From positions 4,947,178 through 5,011,177 of the forward strand of contig NZ_CP036263.1 of the NCBI RefSeq assembly GCF_007741515.1: 64,000 nucleotides of DNA, written 5' to 3'. Of this stretch, positions 1 to 8,322 are shown piece after piece (the stretch's first letter is position 1; each line of letters starts with the position of its first letter). Made by a program: the position numbers and the translations under genes. Below the pieces are notes generated by a model. It was not told where the DNA came from, did not search any database, and saw only the letters and a program-made list of their open reading frames with translations. The DNA comes from Adhaeretor mobilis (GTDB lineage Bacteria > Planctomycetota > Planctomycetia > Pirellulales > Lacipirellulaceae).

Positions 1-374
1 AGGATCAAAAGAAATTCGATGAAGCGCTCGACGAAAAGCTGGCTGCTGCTGAGAAGGAATTTCGCGAGAAGATCGAGGCAATCCAAGACGCTAAGGGCCT
101 GAGCTCGATGGAGAAAATGCAGCAACTCAGTCTAGTATCTCGTCGTGCCGAGTCGAAGTTTGAAGCCGAGAAAGCCGCCATCGACACGGAGCGAAGCCGC
201 AATCAAAAGAAGACCAAGAACGACATGGACGAGGCTGTCGAATCCGTGCAGCTCAAGTACAAACTGTTCGGCCTGTTTATTCCGCTCATCCCGCCGTTGC
301 TCCTGGCGACCGCGGTGTTCTTCCACCGCCGCGAGCAGGAACGCATCGGCGTGGTGAAGGAACGACTACGATAA
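1..374 (+). CDS. GldG-like ABC transporter auxiliary protein, C-terminal part
   Basis: The frame is open from the left edge, starting at base 3, and ends at TAA 372-374, so only the last 123 residues are seen. The visible part is a charged, probably coiled-coil stretch rich in K, E and R, then one membrane helix (LFGLFIPLIPPLLLATAVFF) and a short basic tail ending KERLR. This is the usual C-terminus of the GldG family (uncharacterised ABC system related to gliding motility). The next gene encodes a DUF4340 protein, the common neighbour of GldG in planctomycetes, which is the main reason for the call. GldG is thought to act with GldA/GldF-like ABC subunits in the inner membrane; its substrate is unknown. 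The N-terminal domain lies outside the window, so the family call is an inference. Confidence 0.6.
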   Translation, partial: DQKKFDEALDEKLAAAEKEFREKIEAIQDAKGLSSMEKMQQLSLVSRRAESKFEAEKAAIDTERSRNQKKTKNDMDEAVESVQLKYKLFGLFIPLIPPLLLATAVFFHRREQERIGVVKERLR

Positions 375-396
375 CGCTACTCCACTTAGAATTTGA

Positions 397-521
397 ACCA
401 CGAAGGGCACAAAGGACACTAAGAGAAAGAGTTGAGCTTGGTTTGCTCAGTTCTTGTTGAGAATAGCTTCTCTGCGAGTGTTCTCCTGAAATTACTTCGT
501 AATCTTTGTGCCCTTCGTGGT
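397..521. repeat. Inverted pair of an 18-bp dispersed motif
   Basis: ACCACGAAGGGCACAAAG at 397-414 is exactly complementary to 504-521, with about 89 bases between the arms. The pair fills the gap between the GldG-like and DUF4340 genes. A related copy (CTTTGTGTCCTTCGTCGTT) lies at about 5721-5739. The motif looks like a dispersed intergenic repeat. Its spacing is too wide for a simple terminator, though a long stem-loop in the transcript is possible. Confidence 0.7.
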
Positions 522-568
522 AATCAGTTACTACTTTCATTTTTCAATAGACATAAACGATTGCTACC

Positions 569-2362
569 ATGAGTGAATCTGCGAAAACGCTACTATTTCT
601 TGCCATTGGGGTAGTTGCCATTGGGGCCGGCGTATGGGGCTCGCGTGTGGGGGAGGACTTCGACCCAGAGGAACTTGTCGGCGATGAACTCACCGCGGAC
701 TTTGATGTCGAAGAACCCAATCGCATGCGGCTTGTGCGATACGATTCCGCAACGGCTGAGGCCCGCGAATTCGAAGTAGCCGAAGCAGACGGCCTGTGGA
801 CCATTCCCTCCAAAGAAGGCTACCCAGCCGACGCCGCCGATCAAATGGCCGATGCCGCTACGGGGCTCGTCGGCTTGGAAGTGCTTCGCATTGCGGCGAG
901 TACAGCCGAAGACCACGCGAAGTACGGCGTGGTCGACCCTAGTTCCTCTGGACTTGACGCGAACAGCGAAGGTATCGGCATACGCGTCAGCATGACCGGC
1001 AAGGATGATGAAAACCTGATTGACCTTATCGTGGGTGACGAAGTGAAAGGCACACCCGAGTTGCGCTACGTACGTCGTGCCAATCAAGATATTGTGTACG
1101 TTGTGGAACTCGATGCAGAGAGCCTCTCGACCGACTTCTCCGACTGGATCGAAGCGGACTTACTCAAGCTCAACGCGTTCGACATCGATCGCATCAACAT
1201 GAACGACTACTCGATCGAACTGGGCCTCGTGATGACCCAGGGCGGATTGAGCCGCGACATCACTGGTGGCGATCGCCGCGAACAAATGATGTTCACTTAC
1301 GACCGCGAAGATGCGAAGTGGGCCATTGAAGAGATCCGCGAATTCAATAAAGAGAAAGGTACTTTCAACAAGGTCGAGCTCACCGACGACAAACAACTCA
1401 ACCAGGAAGCACTCAAGGAACTGGCCACTGCAATCGACGACCTGAAAATTGTCGATGTCGAACACAAGCCAGAAGGACTAGGCGTGTCGCTGACCGCTGG
1501 TGAGCTACTCCTGGAGAGCCAAGACGCCATCGAGAACTTGAAAGAACGTGGCTTCGCTCCGACTCGTTTGGAGGAGAACGGTCCCATCGAGATCCTCTCT
1601 AGCGAAGGTGAAGTGATCGTCACCATGAACGACGGAGTGGAATACCTCCTCCGCTTCGGCGGACTGCAAATGGGAGACGAAGCAGGAGCCAATAGCGAAG
1701 ATGGCGAAGGCGTGAATCGTTACCTATTTATTACCGCCCGCGTGAATGAGGATGCCATCGAGCAGCCTGAGCTGGAAACACTTCCCGAATTACCCGCCGG
1801 TGCTGAGGAACCAGAGCAGGCGCCTGCGACAGAAGAAGAGTCAACGGAGACTGATGCTGAAGAGGAAGAAGAAGAAGAGGAGCAAGCGGAAGAAATGACT
1901 GGCGACAACTCCGCTGAAAATGTCACCGAAACAGCTGACTCCGATGCAGAAGTCGACTCCGAAGAAGCCGACCCCGAAGAGGTATCGCCCGACGCTCCCC
2001 CCGAAGCTGAAACCAAAGCGGCGGCTGAGACTGACACAGAAATGAGTGAGCCCGCGGCCAATGGCGAAGAGGTACTCGCAGAACTGTCCATTGAAGAAAT
2101 CAAGGCTGAGCGGGAACGCATCAAACGCGACAACCAGCGCAAGCAAGGTGAATTCAATGAAAAAGTAAAGCAAGCAGAGCAGCGCGTTGCCGAACTGAAC
2201 GAACGTTTTGGCGACTGGTACTACGTAATCGACAACAGCGTCTACCAGAAGATTCACCTGAGCCGCGATCAAGTGATCGTCGAAAAAGGCGATGAAGAAG
2301 AGAATACAGGCGGCGCACCTGCCAACCCGCTGCAAGGCTTGCCAAGTTTGCCCGGGCAGTAA
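569..2362 (+). CDS. DUF4340 domain-containing membrane-anchored protein
   Basis: The protein has 597 residues. An N-terminal membrane helix (residues about 8-25, LLFLAIGVVAIGAGVWG) is followed by an extracytoplasmic DUF4340-type beta-rich region (about 35-400). A very acidic linker rich in E, A and T comes next (about 405-490), then a charged helical stretch (about 495-550), and a C-terminal segment FGDWYYVIDNSVYQKI typical of the end of DUF4340. The role of DUF4340 is not established; it is regularly encoded directly after GldG and is presumed to be an accessory part of that ABC system. The gene follows the GldG-like gene after 194 bases that hold a large inverted repeat. The acidic insert is long and low in complexity. 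The ATG at 569 is chosen because the helix begins right after it. Confidence 0.8.
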   Translation: MSESAKTLLFLAIGVVAIGAGVWGSRVGEDFDPEELVGDELTADFDVEEPNRMRLVRYDSATAEAREFEVAEADGLWTIPSKEGYPADAADQMADAATGLVGLEVLRIAASTAEDHAKYGVVDPSSSGLDANSEGIGIRVSMTGKDDENLIDLIVGDEVKGTPELRYVRRANQDIVYVVELDAESLSTDFSDWIEADLLKLNAFDIDRINMNDYSIELGLVMTQGGLSRDITGGDRREQMMFTYDREDAKWAIEEIREFNKEKGTFNKVELTDDKQLNQEALKELATAIDDLKIVDVEHKPEGLGVSLTAGELLLESQDAIENLKERGFAPTRLEENGPIEILSSEGEVIVTMNDGVEYLLRFGGLQMGDEAGANSEDGEGVNRYLFITARVNEDAIEQPELETLPELPAGAEEPEQAPATEEESTETDAEEEEEEEEQAEEMTGDNSAENVTETADSDAEVDSEEADPEEVSPDAPPEAETKAAAETDTEMSEPAANGEEVLAELSIEEIKAERERIKRDNQRKQGEFNEKVKQAEQRVAELNERFGDWYYVIDNSVYQKIHLSRDQVIVEKGDEEENTGGAPANPLQGLPSLPGQ

Positions 2363-2416
2363 GGTTGCCATCTAGCTTCATTCAGTGCTAGGCCCTTCGT
2401 TCAGTGGCAGGGCGTT

Positions 2417-2451
2417 CATGGTACGCCTCGCTCCACTCGACGGTACCCTAC
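2417..2451. repeat. Half copy of a palindromic repeat
   Basis: The 35-base segment beginning CATGGTACGCCTCG and ending GGTACCCTAC closely matches the right arm of the hairpin at 5635-5708, with two extra bases in the middle. It overlaps the last codons of the DUF971 gene. Only one arm is evident here. Confidence 0.6.
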
Positions 2452-2768
2452 GCGAGTTCTTCGCCCAGCGCCCGTAGGAAGTCCAGCGTGAACAGCCCGG
2501 TATCATGGCCGTCGCTAAAGTGAATCGAGTACGCGTATCGTCCCATTGGATTCATTTGGGCAATTGCCAGCGGGCGAGTTTCTTCCGGAGCCAACACATT
2601 CAACTGCGTCGACGGCGGTGGCGGGGCTTTACGTTTCTCGTTGCAACTCGCACAAGGGCAACGCTCACGCAAAGTTCGCAGAGGATAGACGTGCTCGACA
2701 TCGTCGCTCCATACGATCTGTAGATGCTGATCGTCCAGCAAAGTTAAAGTAGTAGGCTGTAGGGTCAT
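2448..2768 (-). CDS. DUF971 domain-containing protein
   Basis: A small protein of 106 residues matching the DUF971 (gamma-butyrobetaine hydroxylase-like, N-terminal) family over its whole length. The cues are LQIVWSDDVEHVYPLRTLRERCPCASC near the N-terminus (here given only as landmarks W19 to C42), with cysteines in a CPCASC arrangement, and the C-terminal YSIHFSDGHDTGLFTLDFLR. In eukaryotic dioxygenases this domain binds zinc; stand-alone bacterial copies have been linked to iron-sulfur cluster handling, but no function can be assigned here. It lies downstream of the CoA ligase on the same strand, separated by a hairpin, so co-transcription is uncertain. The last codons overlap a dispersed repeat. 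Confidence 0.8.
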   Translation of the reverse strand: MTLQPTTLTLLDDQHLQIVWSDDVEHVYPLRTLRERCPCASCNEKRKAPPPPSTQLNVLAPEETRPLAIAQMNPMGRYAYSIHFSDGHDTGLFTLDFLRALGEELA

Positions 2769-2806
2769 GATGCTGCTCTTGGATTTCCTCTAGCAGAGTA
2801 GGCCGT

Positions 2807-2837
2807 ATCTCGGAACGCAGTTACAGCGTTCCGAGAT
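2807..2837 (-). terminator. Perfect 12-bp hairpin after the CoA ligase gene
   Basis: ATCTCGGAACGC (2807-2818) pairs perfectly with 2826-2837 around a 7-base loop. It sits about 34 bases past the stop of the minus-strand CoA ligase and before the DUF971 gene. There is no T-run on the minus strand after the stem, so it may be a terminator, a processing site or a simple palindrome. Confidence 0.5.
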
Positions 2838-2870
2838 CGTTTGCCGCAACTGCTCGTTGCTTGTTAAGGC

Positions 2871-4202
2871 TTACGCCCCACGCTGATCAATGAATCGTCG
2901 CGCCTTGCCCTCAAATCTTGGCAAAGACATCGCTGGTGCCAATCGTACTTCGACTTTCAAGCCTAACCGCAAGCCTAGCTCTTCGGCAATACGCTGGGGG
3001 CTTTGCAGGCGGTCTTCGACTTCAACGATCAACTCGTCCATTTCCCCCCGTTTACGCACTGTCAGGCGATACTCGGTCACCTCTGGGAAGCTGCGGAGGA
3101 TTTGCTCGACGGAACTGGGGAAAATGTTCACGCCTCGAATGACCATCATGTCGTCGGCTCGCCCGAGGACGCCCCCATCAAGGAATACAAACCGATTCGT
3201 GCCCGCCCCGAGCTCCGCTGAGGGGACTTCTTCGCTAGACAGCGACTCACTCGACCAGCGTGGGCGAACGAGGTCGCCTGTTCGATAACGCAGGATCGGC
3301 ATTCCATAGCGGCCCAGTGAGGTGAGCACCAAATGAGCCAACTCACCCTCCGCGGCCGATCCTTCGTGTTCGACAGAATAGAATTCGGCGAGGAATTCGC
3401 TTTCCAACACGTAGAGTCCCTTGCCTGCCGGATCACCATAGCCCCAGGGGCCAACTTCGCTCGCGCCACTGTGGTCGGTGACGCGCGCCTGCCAAGCGGT
3501 TTCGATGCGCGACCGCACACTCTCTACGGAGCCACCCGGCTCACCCGCCACGATGATTCTCTCGACAGCAAACTTCCCGAGGTTAATTTTGTGCTCTTCA
3601 GCCACCTCAACCAAGTGCAGTGCATAAGTCGGCGTGCAAAGCAAAACGGTAGTAGCCGTGCGCTGCATGAGATCCAGCCGCGCGAGAGTGTTCATGCCGC
3701 CACCGGGCACTACTAAAGTTCCGCGGGCGACCAACGCATCGCGCGCGCTCCAGAAACCAATGAAGGGCCCAAAGGAAAAAGCGAGCATCACTCGATCTGC
3801 CGAAGTCACTTCCGCAGCATCAAGCACGTACTGCCAACAATCCATCCACCACTGCCAATCTTCCTCCGTGTCGAACACGCCCAGCGGCTTACCGTGCGTT
3901 CCGGAAGTTTGGTGAAAACGCACATACTGATCGATGGGCCAGGTGAGGTTCGCCGGCGTGGCGAGTGCCCCGCCCTCAGTATGAGGCGCGCGAGAGAGCT
4001 CGTCCTTGACGGTCATCGGTAGTTCGGCCAATTGCTCAAAACTGCGCAGAGGCAACGCTAATCCAGCAAGCTTTTCTGCATAGAAGCTATTGGTTGGTAA
4101 GATGGTCGCGAGCAGTTCATTCACACGCGTGAGCTGATACGCCTGGAGCGCCTCGCGATCGAGTGCTTCACTTCGCCGGCGGTGTTCAAAGGAGCCACGC
4201 AT
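2871..4202 (-). CDS. Phenylacetate-CoA ligase family protein (PaaK-like AMP-forming ligase)
   Basis: The protein has 443 residues, the normal length for the PaaK branch of adenylate-forming enzymes. The phosphate-binding motif TSGTHGKP lies at residues 99-106. Motif RYRTGDLV follows in the C-terminal third, and MMVIRGVNIFPSSVEQIL marks entry to the small C-terminal domain (AMP-binding_C_2 type). Such enzymes activate an aryl or related carboxylic acid with ATP and then form the CoA thioester in the cytoplasm. No phenylacetate degradation genes are nearby, so the true substrate is unknown. Neighbours on both sides share the strand but not the pathway. The ATG at 4202 gives the full conserved N-terminus. 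Confidence 0.8.
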   Translation of the reverse strand: MRGSFEHRRRSEALDREALQAYQLTRVNELLATILPTNSFYAEKLAGLALPLRSFEQLAELPMTVKDELSRAPHTEGGALATPANLTWPIDQYVRFHQTSGTHGKPLGVFDTEEDWQWWMDCWQYVLDAAEVTSADRVMLAFSFGPFIGFWSARDALVARGTLVVPGGGMNTLARLDLMQRTATTVLLCTPTYALHLVEVAEEHKINLGKFAVERIIVAGEPGGSVESVRSRIETAWQARVTDHSGASEVGPWGYGDPAGKGLYVLESEFLAEFYSVEHEGSAAEGELAHLVLTSLGRYGMPILRYRTGDLVRPRWSSESLSSEEVPSAELGAGTNRFVFLDGGVLGRADDMMVIRGVNIFPSSVEQILRSFPEVTEYRLTVRKRGEMDELIVEVEDRLQSPQRIAEELGLRLGLKVEVRLAPAMSLPRFEGKARRFIDQRGA

Positions 4203-4360
4203 AGAGCAATGCTTAGAAAATGGTCTGGAAAATCTGCAAAGGACTCGTTAGCCGCTAACTTTGTCAGCGCTCGGCCTATCTAGAGAACCAGCGCCAACCA
4301 AGGTCGGCGGCTAAATTTCTCCTGGCTTGTTTGGGTACCGCGTCCGGCTCAACACAATGG

Positions 4361-5596
4361 CTACCCATCCGAGGGCAAGCAAAACAGTTTCGCGCCGGCG
4401 CGAAGATACATCTTACCTTGATATACTGCCGGTGTGGAGTTAGTCGCTTCGCCCAGTTCCGTACGGCCCAGAAGTTCGAACTTCTCACCGGCACTGATAG
4501 CCACAACTGTGCCTTCTGTGGAAATACAATAAATCTTATCGCCCACCACAATCGGTGAACCGAAATAGTTTCCGCCCACACGCTCTACCCAGAGGCTCTT
4601 CCCGGTGTCGATATCGAAACAATTCACCTTGCCGCGATCGTGCCACAAATACATTCTATTTTCGACCACCACGGGCGTCGGCACGTAGGGAATGTTGCGA
4701 GTAAACACTTCGGGCTTGCCGGGATTGTCTCCATCGGGTGGAATCGTCACGGCTACAAGTGCCTTGCCATTTCCCCCACCACCGCACTGGCCGTAGACAC
4801 GCGTCCCAACAAGCAGTGGCGAACTTACCGTGCGCGCCGGAAAAACCTTGGGCATCTCCCACAGCAAGTCACCGGACGCGACGTCAATCGCTTGCATGCC
4901 GCCTTCCATACTGTTGGAAACGACTGCCTGCACTGCCCTACCCTCTTTGGTAGTCTTGAGCACACAGGGAGTCGAGTACGTCGCTTTGCCGGCAGGCCGC
5001 TCGACCTTCCAGCGAAGCTCGCCCGTCGTTGCTTCGAGTCCCGCCAAGAAACCGCCACTCGGCGTATCGCATTGAATGCAAACCGTATCTCCAACGACAA
5101 CAGGTGATATACCAAACCCGTGAACGCCGGCATATTCGCCCAGATTGCGATTCCATACAAACTCACCAGCGTGAGTTGTTGCGATAACCCGCAACTGACC
5201 TGCTTCGCCGAGACAGAAGTAGACGTGTTGCTCGTCAGCAGCCGGCGTGCAGGAAGCAAAACTATTCGCAGCATGCATGGGATACGAGCCTGCTTGAGCT
5301 TCGTACCCCCAGCGTTTGACTCCATCGCTTGCACCGTAGCATAGAAGCGAAACATCACCCTCCTGCTGGCCTCCACACGTTACATAAATGGAATCGCCCC
5401 AGCCAATGGGTGACCCGTGCCCCGCGCCTGGTAAATCGTCTTGCCAAGCGTAGTCGTCCTCCTTCCACTGGGCAGGAAACGCTACTTCCTCTGCAACTCC
5501 TGAGCCATTGGGGCCACGAAAGCGTGACCATTCCTGGGCGTCCGCGTTCGAAAACGAGAGTGCCAATAAGAAGAGGCAAGATGCTATGGTTTTCAT
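4361..5596 (-). CDS. Exported PQQ-binding-like beta-propeller repeat protein
   Basis: The protein has 411 residues. A signal peptide (residues 1-20, ending SNADA before QEW) is followed by WSRFRGPNGSG, the usual start of planctomycete PQQ_2 propeller proteins. Repeating blades with W-containing strands (for example GDLLWEMPK, GKSLWVERV) and D/G-rich turns run through the protein. The fold is that of BamB-like or quinoprotein beta-propellers, but no quinone-binding or catalytic residues can be asserted, and such proteins are mostly of unknown role in this phylum. The gene stands alone between the CoA ligase and the sigma-54 activator, all on the minus strand, with the hairpin repeat at 5635-5708 just upstream. 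Confidence 0.8.
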   Translation of the reverse strand: MKTIASCLFLLALSFSNADAQEWSRFRGPNGSGVAEEVAFPAQWKEDDYAWQDDLPGAGHGSPIGWGDSIYVTCGGQQEGDVSLLCYGASDGVKRWGYEAQAGSYPMHAANSFASCTPAADEQHVYFCLGEAGQLRVIATTHAGEFVWNRNLGEYAGVHGFGISPVVVGDTVCIQCDTPSGGFLAGLEATTGELRWKVERPAGKATYSTPCVLKTTKEGRAVQAVVSNSMEGGMQAIDVASGDLLWEMPKVFPARTVSSPLLVGTRVYGQCGGGGNGKALVAVTIPPDGDNPGKPEVFTRNIPYVPTPVVVENRMYLWHDRGKVNCFDIDTGKSLWVERVGGNYFGSPIVVGDKIYCISTEGTVVAISAGEKFELLGRTELGEATNSTPAVYQGKMYLRAGAKLFCLPSDG

Positions 5597-5634
5597 ACAG
5601 GTGCTTTCGAGATCCAGTACATCAATATTATGAC

Positions 5635-5708
5635 GTAGGGTATTACCGAGGAATTAGGCACACCATGTCCCTGTTCATGGTATGCCTCGTTCCTCGGCAA
5701 TACCCTAC
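5635..5708. repeat. Long palindromic repeat, 33-bp arms
   Basis: The left arm 5635-5667 (GTAGGGTATT...ACCATG) pairs with the right arm 5676-5708 (CATGGTATG...ACCCTAC) at 29 of 33 positions, around an 8-base loop. It lies in the 151-base gap between the sigma-54 activator stop and the propeller gene start. A related arm occurs at 2417-2451. It looks like a mobile palindromic element of the BIME/REP kind and could also end transcription of the regulator. Confidence 0.8.
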
Positions 5709-5747
5709 ACTAGCAGTGGTCTTTGTGTCCTTCGTCGTTCAAGATCA

Positions 5748-7592
5748 TCAACGTTCGATATTGTACGATTCCACCTTGCGATACAGCGTCGCTCGCCCAA
5801 TGCCCAACAGTTTGGCGGCTTCGGGGATGTTGTCATTTGTGCGTTTGAGCGCCTCGACAATCAGTCTCTTTTCCCATGCTTCAATTTCTAGTGTTTCAAG
5901 AACCGGTTCACCGCTGTCCCGTAGGCCCAGATCTGTAGGCAGAATCTCTTCTCCCTCGGCTAGTACCACAGCACTATCCATCACATTGCGCAACTGGCGC
6001 ACATTGCCTGGCCAGTGATAGTCGACCAGCTTCGCTCGGGCCGCTTTGCTGAGCGTCAGACCTGGCCGGCCACGTTCCACCCGATAGTGATCGAGAAAGA
6101 AATCGATCAACAGCGCCACATCATCGCCGCGCTCTCGCAACGGCGGCACCTGGAGCTCAAAGATGCTGAGGCGGTAGTAGAGGTCTTCGCGAAATTTCTT
6201 CTCCCGAACAAATGACTGCAAATCCCGGTTGGTCGCTGCGACCAGACGCACATCGACAGTCACCTCGTGTGTTGCACCTACCGGCAGGAACGGATGTCCT
6301 TCGAGAATGCGCAGTAGCTTCGCTTGCCCCTCCAATGGTAACTCGCCGACTTCATCCAGGAACAGCGTGCCAAGATTCGCCTGTTGAAAATAGCCGATGT
6401 GGTCACGATCTGCGCCAGTAAATGCTCCCTGCTTGTGCCCGAATAGGTGGCTTTCGATCAAATCTGCGGGAATGGCTGCACAGTTTACGGACACCAATGG
6501 CTGCTCGGCTCGGGGACTGAGCCGATGGATCGCCCGTGCTACTAATTCCTTGCCCGCCCCGCTTTCCCCACGAATCAACACTCCACCCGGCGCCTTTGCC
6601 ACGCGATCAATCTTCCGCTTCAGGGCTTGCATCGGCTTGCTATCGCCAATCAGATCCCCATAGCCTGGCGAGGCAGCGACCAGTCGTTCGTGCTCAGTCT
6701 GCAAGCTACGATTCGCATGTGCGCGCACCAGTGCGATGGTTAACAGGTTGGCAACCGCGATGATAAAATCGAAGTCCGACTGACGAAAACGCCCGTCTTC
6801 CAAATAGACATGCAACGCTCCGAGCGTCGCACGCTCGCCATCGTCACCTTTGCGCACCAAGGGGGCACAAACGGCATCAGCGTAGGGTGAATCCTCCGAG
6901 TCGTTTTTTTCCGAAGGTTGATTCGCAACCCAAATCGCGTGCCCCTGCTGCAACACCAACTCGGTCAGGCTCTCACTCAGCTTTAGACGATCCGCCTTTT
7001 CTTGAGGATACACCAACTGCGGACGCAAATTCCCCTCGTCATCGACCCACAAGAACGCGACGACGGCTGCTTTCGTGCGTTCCTCCAAAAGACCAAGTGC
7101 GATACGCACGGCACTATCAGGATCTTCTCGCCCCAGCAGTTGAATGCTCAACTGGTAGAGCAGTACTAACTCCTGAGCTTGTTCCGGTGTGGGCAATGCG
7201 GCAAGAACTTCTTCGTTGCTCTGCTGGACGGCGATCGGCATGTCTTGCACGATCGTTTGCACGAGTAGCGGGTCGGTCGTCTCTGCGGTCGGAGGGTCAT
7301 CCGAAAGGTGAAACGAAAACTCGTTCGAGCCCACGTGCAGGTGGTGAGTGTCGGCAAGGGTCGCCTCGTGCACCTTCTGGCCGTTAACGGCAATGCCGTT
7401 GCGGCTTTTCTGATCGACAATTTCCCAACCCGAGTCGGACAGGTGGATGATGGCATGCACCCGCGAACACTTCGGATCGAGCAGAGTCACATGGCAATCG
7501 CTACCGCGACCGATCAACGTCTCACGCGTCGGGTCCAACGAAAAGTTCGTACCCGATCGCTTGCCAGTAAGTAGTGTTAGATAAGCGTACAA
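5748..7592 (-). CDS. Sigma-54-dependent transcriptional activator with FHA and GAF domains
   Basis: The 614-residue protein has all parts of a bacterial enhancer-binding protein. An FHA domain occupies residues about 2-97 (LIGRGSDC at 26-33, SRVH at 43-46, SRNG at 63-66). A GAF-type sensor follows (about 135-295). The AAA+ domain has Walker A GESGAGKE (342-349), the sigma-54 contact loop GAFTGA (389-394) and Walker B LFLDEVGE (410-417). A Fis-type helix-turn-helix closes the protein (about 575-612, NIPEAAKLLGIGRATLYRKV). It would drive open-complex formation at sigma-54 promoters in response to a phosphothreonine protein and/or a ligand bound by GAF. FHA input suggests a link to Ser/Thr kinases. 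No target is evident from the neighbours. Confidence 0.93.
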   Translation of the reverse strand: MYAYLTLLTGKRSGTNFSLDPTRETLIGRGSDCHVTLLDPKCSRVHAIIHLSDSGWEIVDQKSRNGIAVNGQKVHEATLADTHHLHVGSNEFSFHLSDDPPTAETTDPLLVQTIVQDMPIAVQQSNEEVLAALPTPEQAQELVLLYQLSIQLLGREDPDSAVRIALGLLEERTKAAVVAFLWVDDEGNLRPQLVYPQEKADRLKLSESLTELVLQQGHAIWVANQPSEKNDSEDSPYADAVCAPLVRKGDDGERATLGALHVYLEDGRFRQSDFDFIIAVANLLTIALVRAHANRSLQTEHERLVAASPGYGDLIGDSKPMQALKRKIDRVAKAPGGVLIRGESGAGKELVARAIHRLSPRAEQPLVSVNCAAIPADLIESHLFGHKQGAFTGADRDHIGYFQQANLGTLFLDEVGELPLEGQAKLLRILEGHPFLPVGATHEVTVDVRLVAATNRDLQSFVREKKFREDLYYRLSIFELQVPPLRERGDDVALLIDFFLDHYRVERGRPGLTLSKAARAKLVDYHWPGNVRQLRNVMDSAVVLAEGEEILPTDLGLRDSGEPVLETLEIEAWEKRLIVEALKRTNDNIPEAAKLLGIGRATLYRKVESYNIER

Positions 7593-7859
7593 CGCAACTG
7601 CATCCCGAGGGCTGTGTTAGCAGAGAGGCTCTATGGTACTGGATGCGAAGCCCATTGAAAACGATCCCCTGCTCTAATAGCCGGCGAGCTACGCCTCGAC
7701 CGGAAGCCAACCCAGGATCGGGATCGAAGACAACGAGGCTCGCACTACCTACTCCACACTACCTTTCCCTTGCCTTCTTGCGCCTTTATACTTTTAGAAG
7801 TGCGGGACTCCCAGAAACGCGAATCGCTCAGCGAACCAATCACGCGGGGAGCCCCATGA

Positions 7860-7934
7860 CGGGCTGTAGCTCAGCTTGGCTAGAGCGCTGCGTTCGGGAC
7901 GCAGAGGTCGGAGGTTCAAATCCTCTCAGCCCGA
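7860..7934 (+). tRNA. tRNA-Pro (CGG)
   Basis: A full cloverleaf can be drawn: acceptor CGGGCTG (7860-7866) with CAGCCCG (7927-7933) and discriminator A at 7934; D stem GCTC/GAGC; anticodon stem CTGCG/CGCAG around the loop TTCGGGA (7893-7899) with anticodon CGG at 7895-7897; T arm GGAGG-TTCAAAT-CCTCT. C1-G72 is the typical first pair of bacterial tRNA-Pro. CCA is not encoded. Confidence 0.95.
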
Positions 7935-8322
7935 CTGTACAAACAAGCAGGTAATTTTCGCTGACCACATGTCAGATCTCTCTGCACAAATGCAAAGAAG
8001 AATGCAGAGTTCCGATTATCCAGTAACGTACCCTTGGACTGGAAAAAACGGACAATGCAAATCCCACAACTGTGGAAGAGTTTTGGGAGCTGCATTTGCC
8101 AAGTCTGTGCCTGTCAATTTCAAAGTATCGAAGTTGAAAGCCTTCCACCGTCGACAGAGCTATTGGATTCGCTACGCTCAAAGTCGAATTGATCGAGGCA
8201 GGAAGCTCGATATTTGCCAGATTCCCGGCCTCATCCGCGACGCGAAATCCATCGACTATTAGTCAAATACAATGTAAGATGCGTGCCTTCGCTCCCGGCT
8301 TCAATCTTGCGATGGCTACAGC
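7935..8322. other. Gap after tRNA-Pro, no supported gene
   Basis: This stretch of 388 bases separates the tRNA from the phosphatase-cytochrome gene. A frame open through it starts inside the tRNA and resembles no known family. No direct repeat of the tRNA 3' end was seen that would mark an integration site. Confidence 0.5.

Noticed and set aside
7876-8262. Frame starting within tRNA-Pro
   Set aside because: It overlaps the tRNA, and the predicted protein has no resemblance to known families.
7860-8322. Integration site at tRNA-Pro
   Set aside because: No duplicated tRNA end and no integrase gene were found; the recombinase fragments nearby are of the serine type and 3 kb away.
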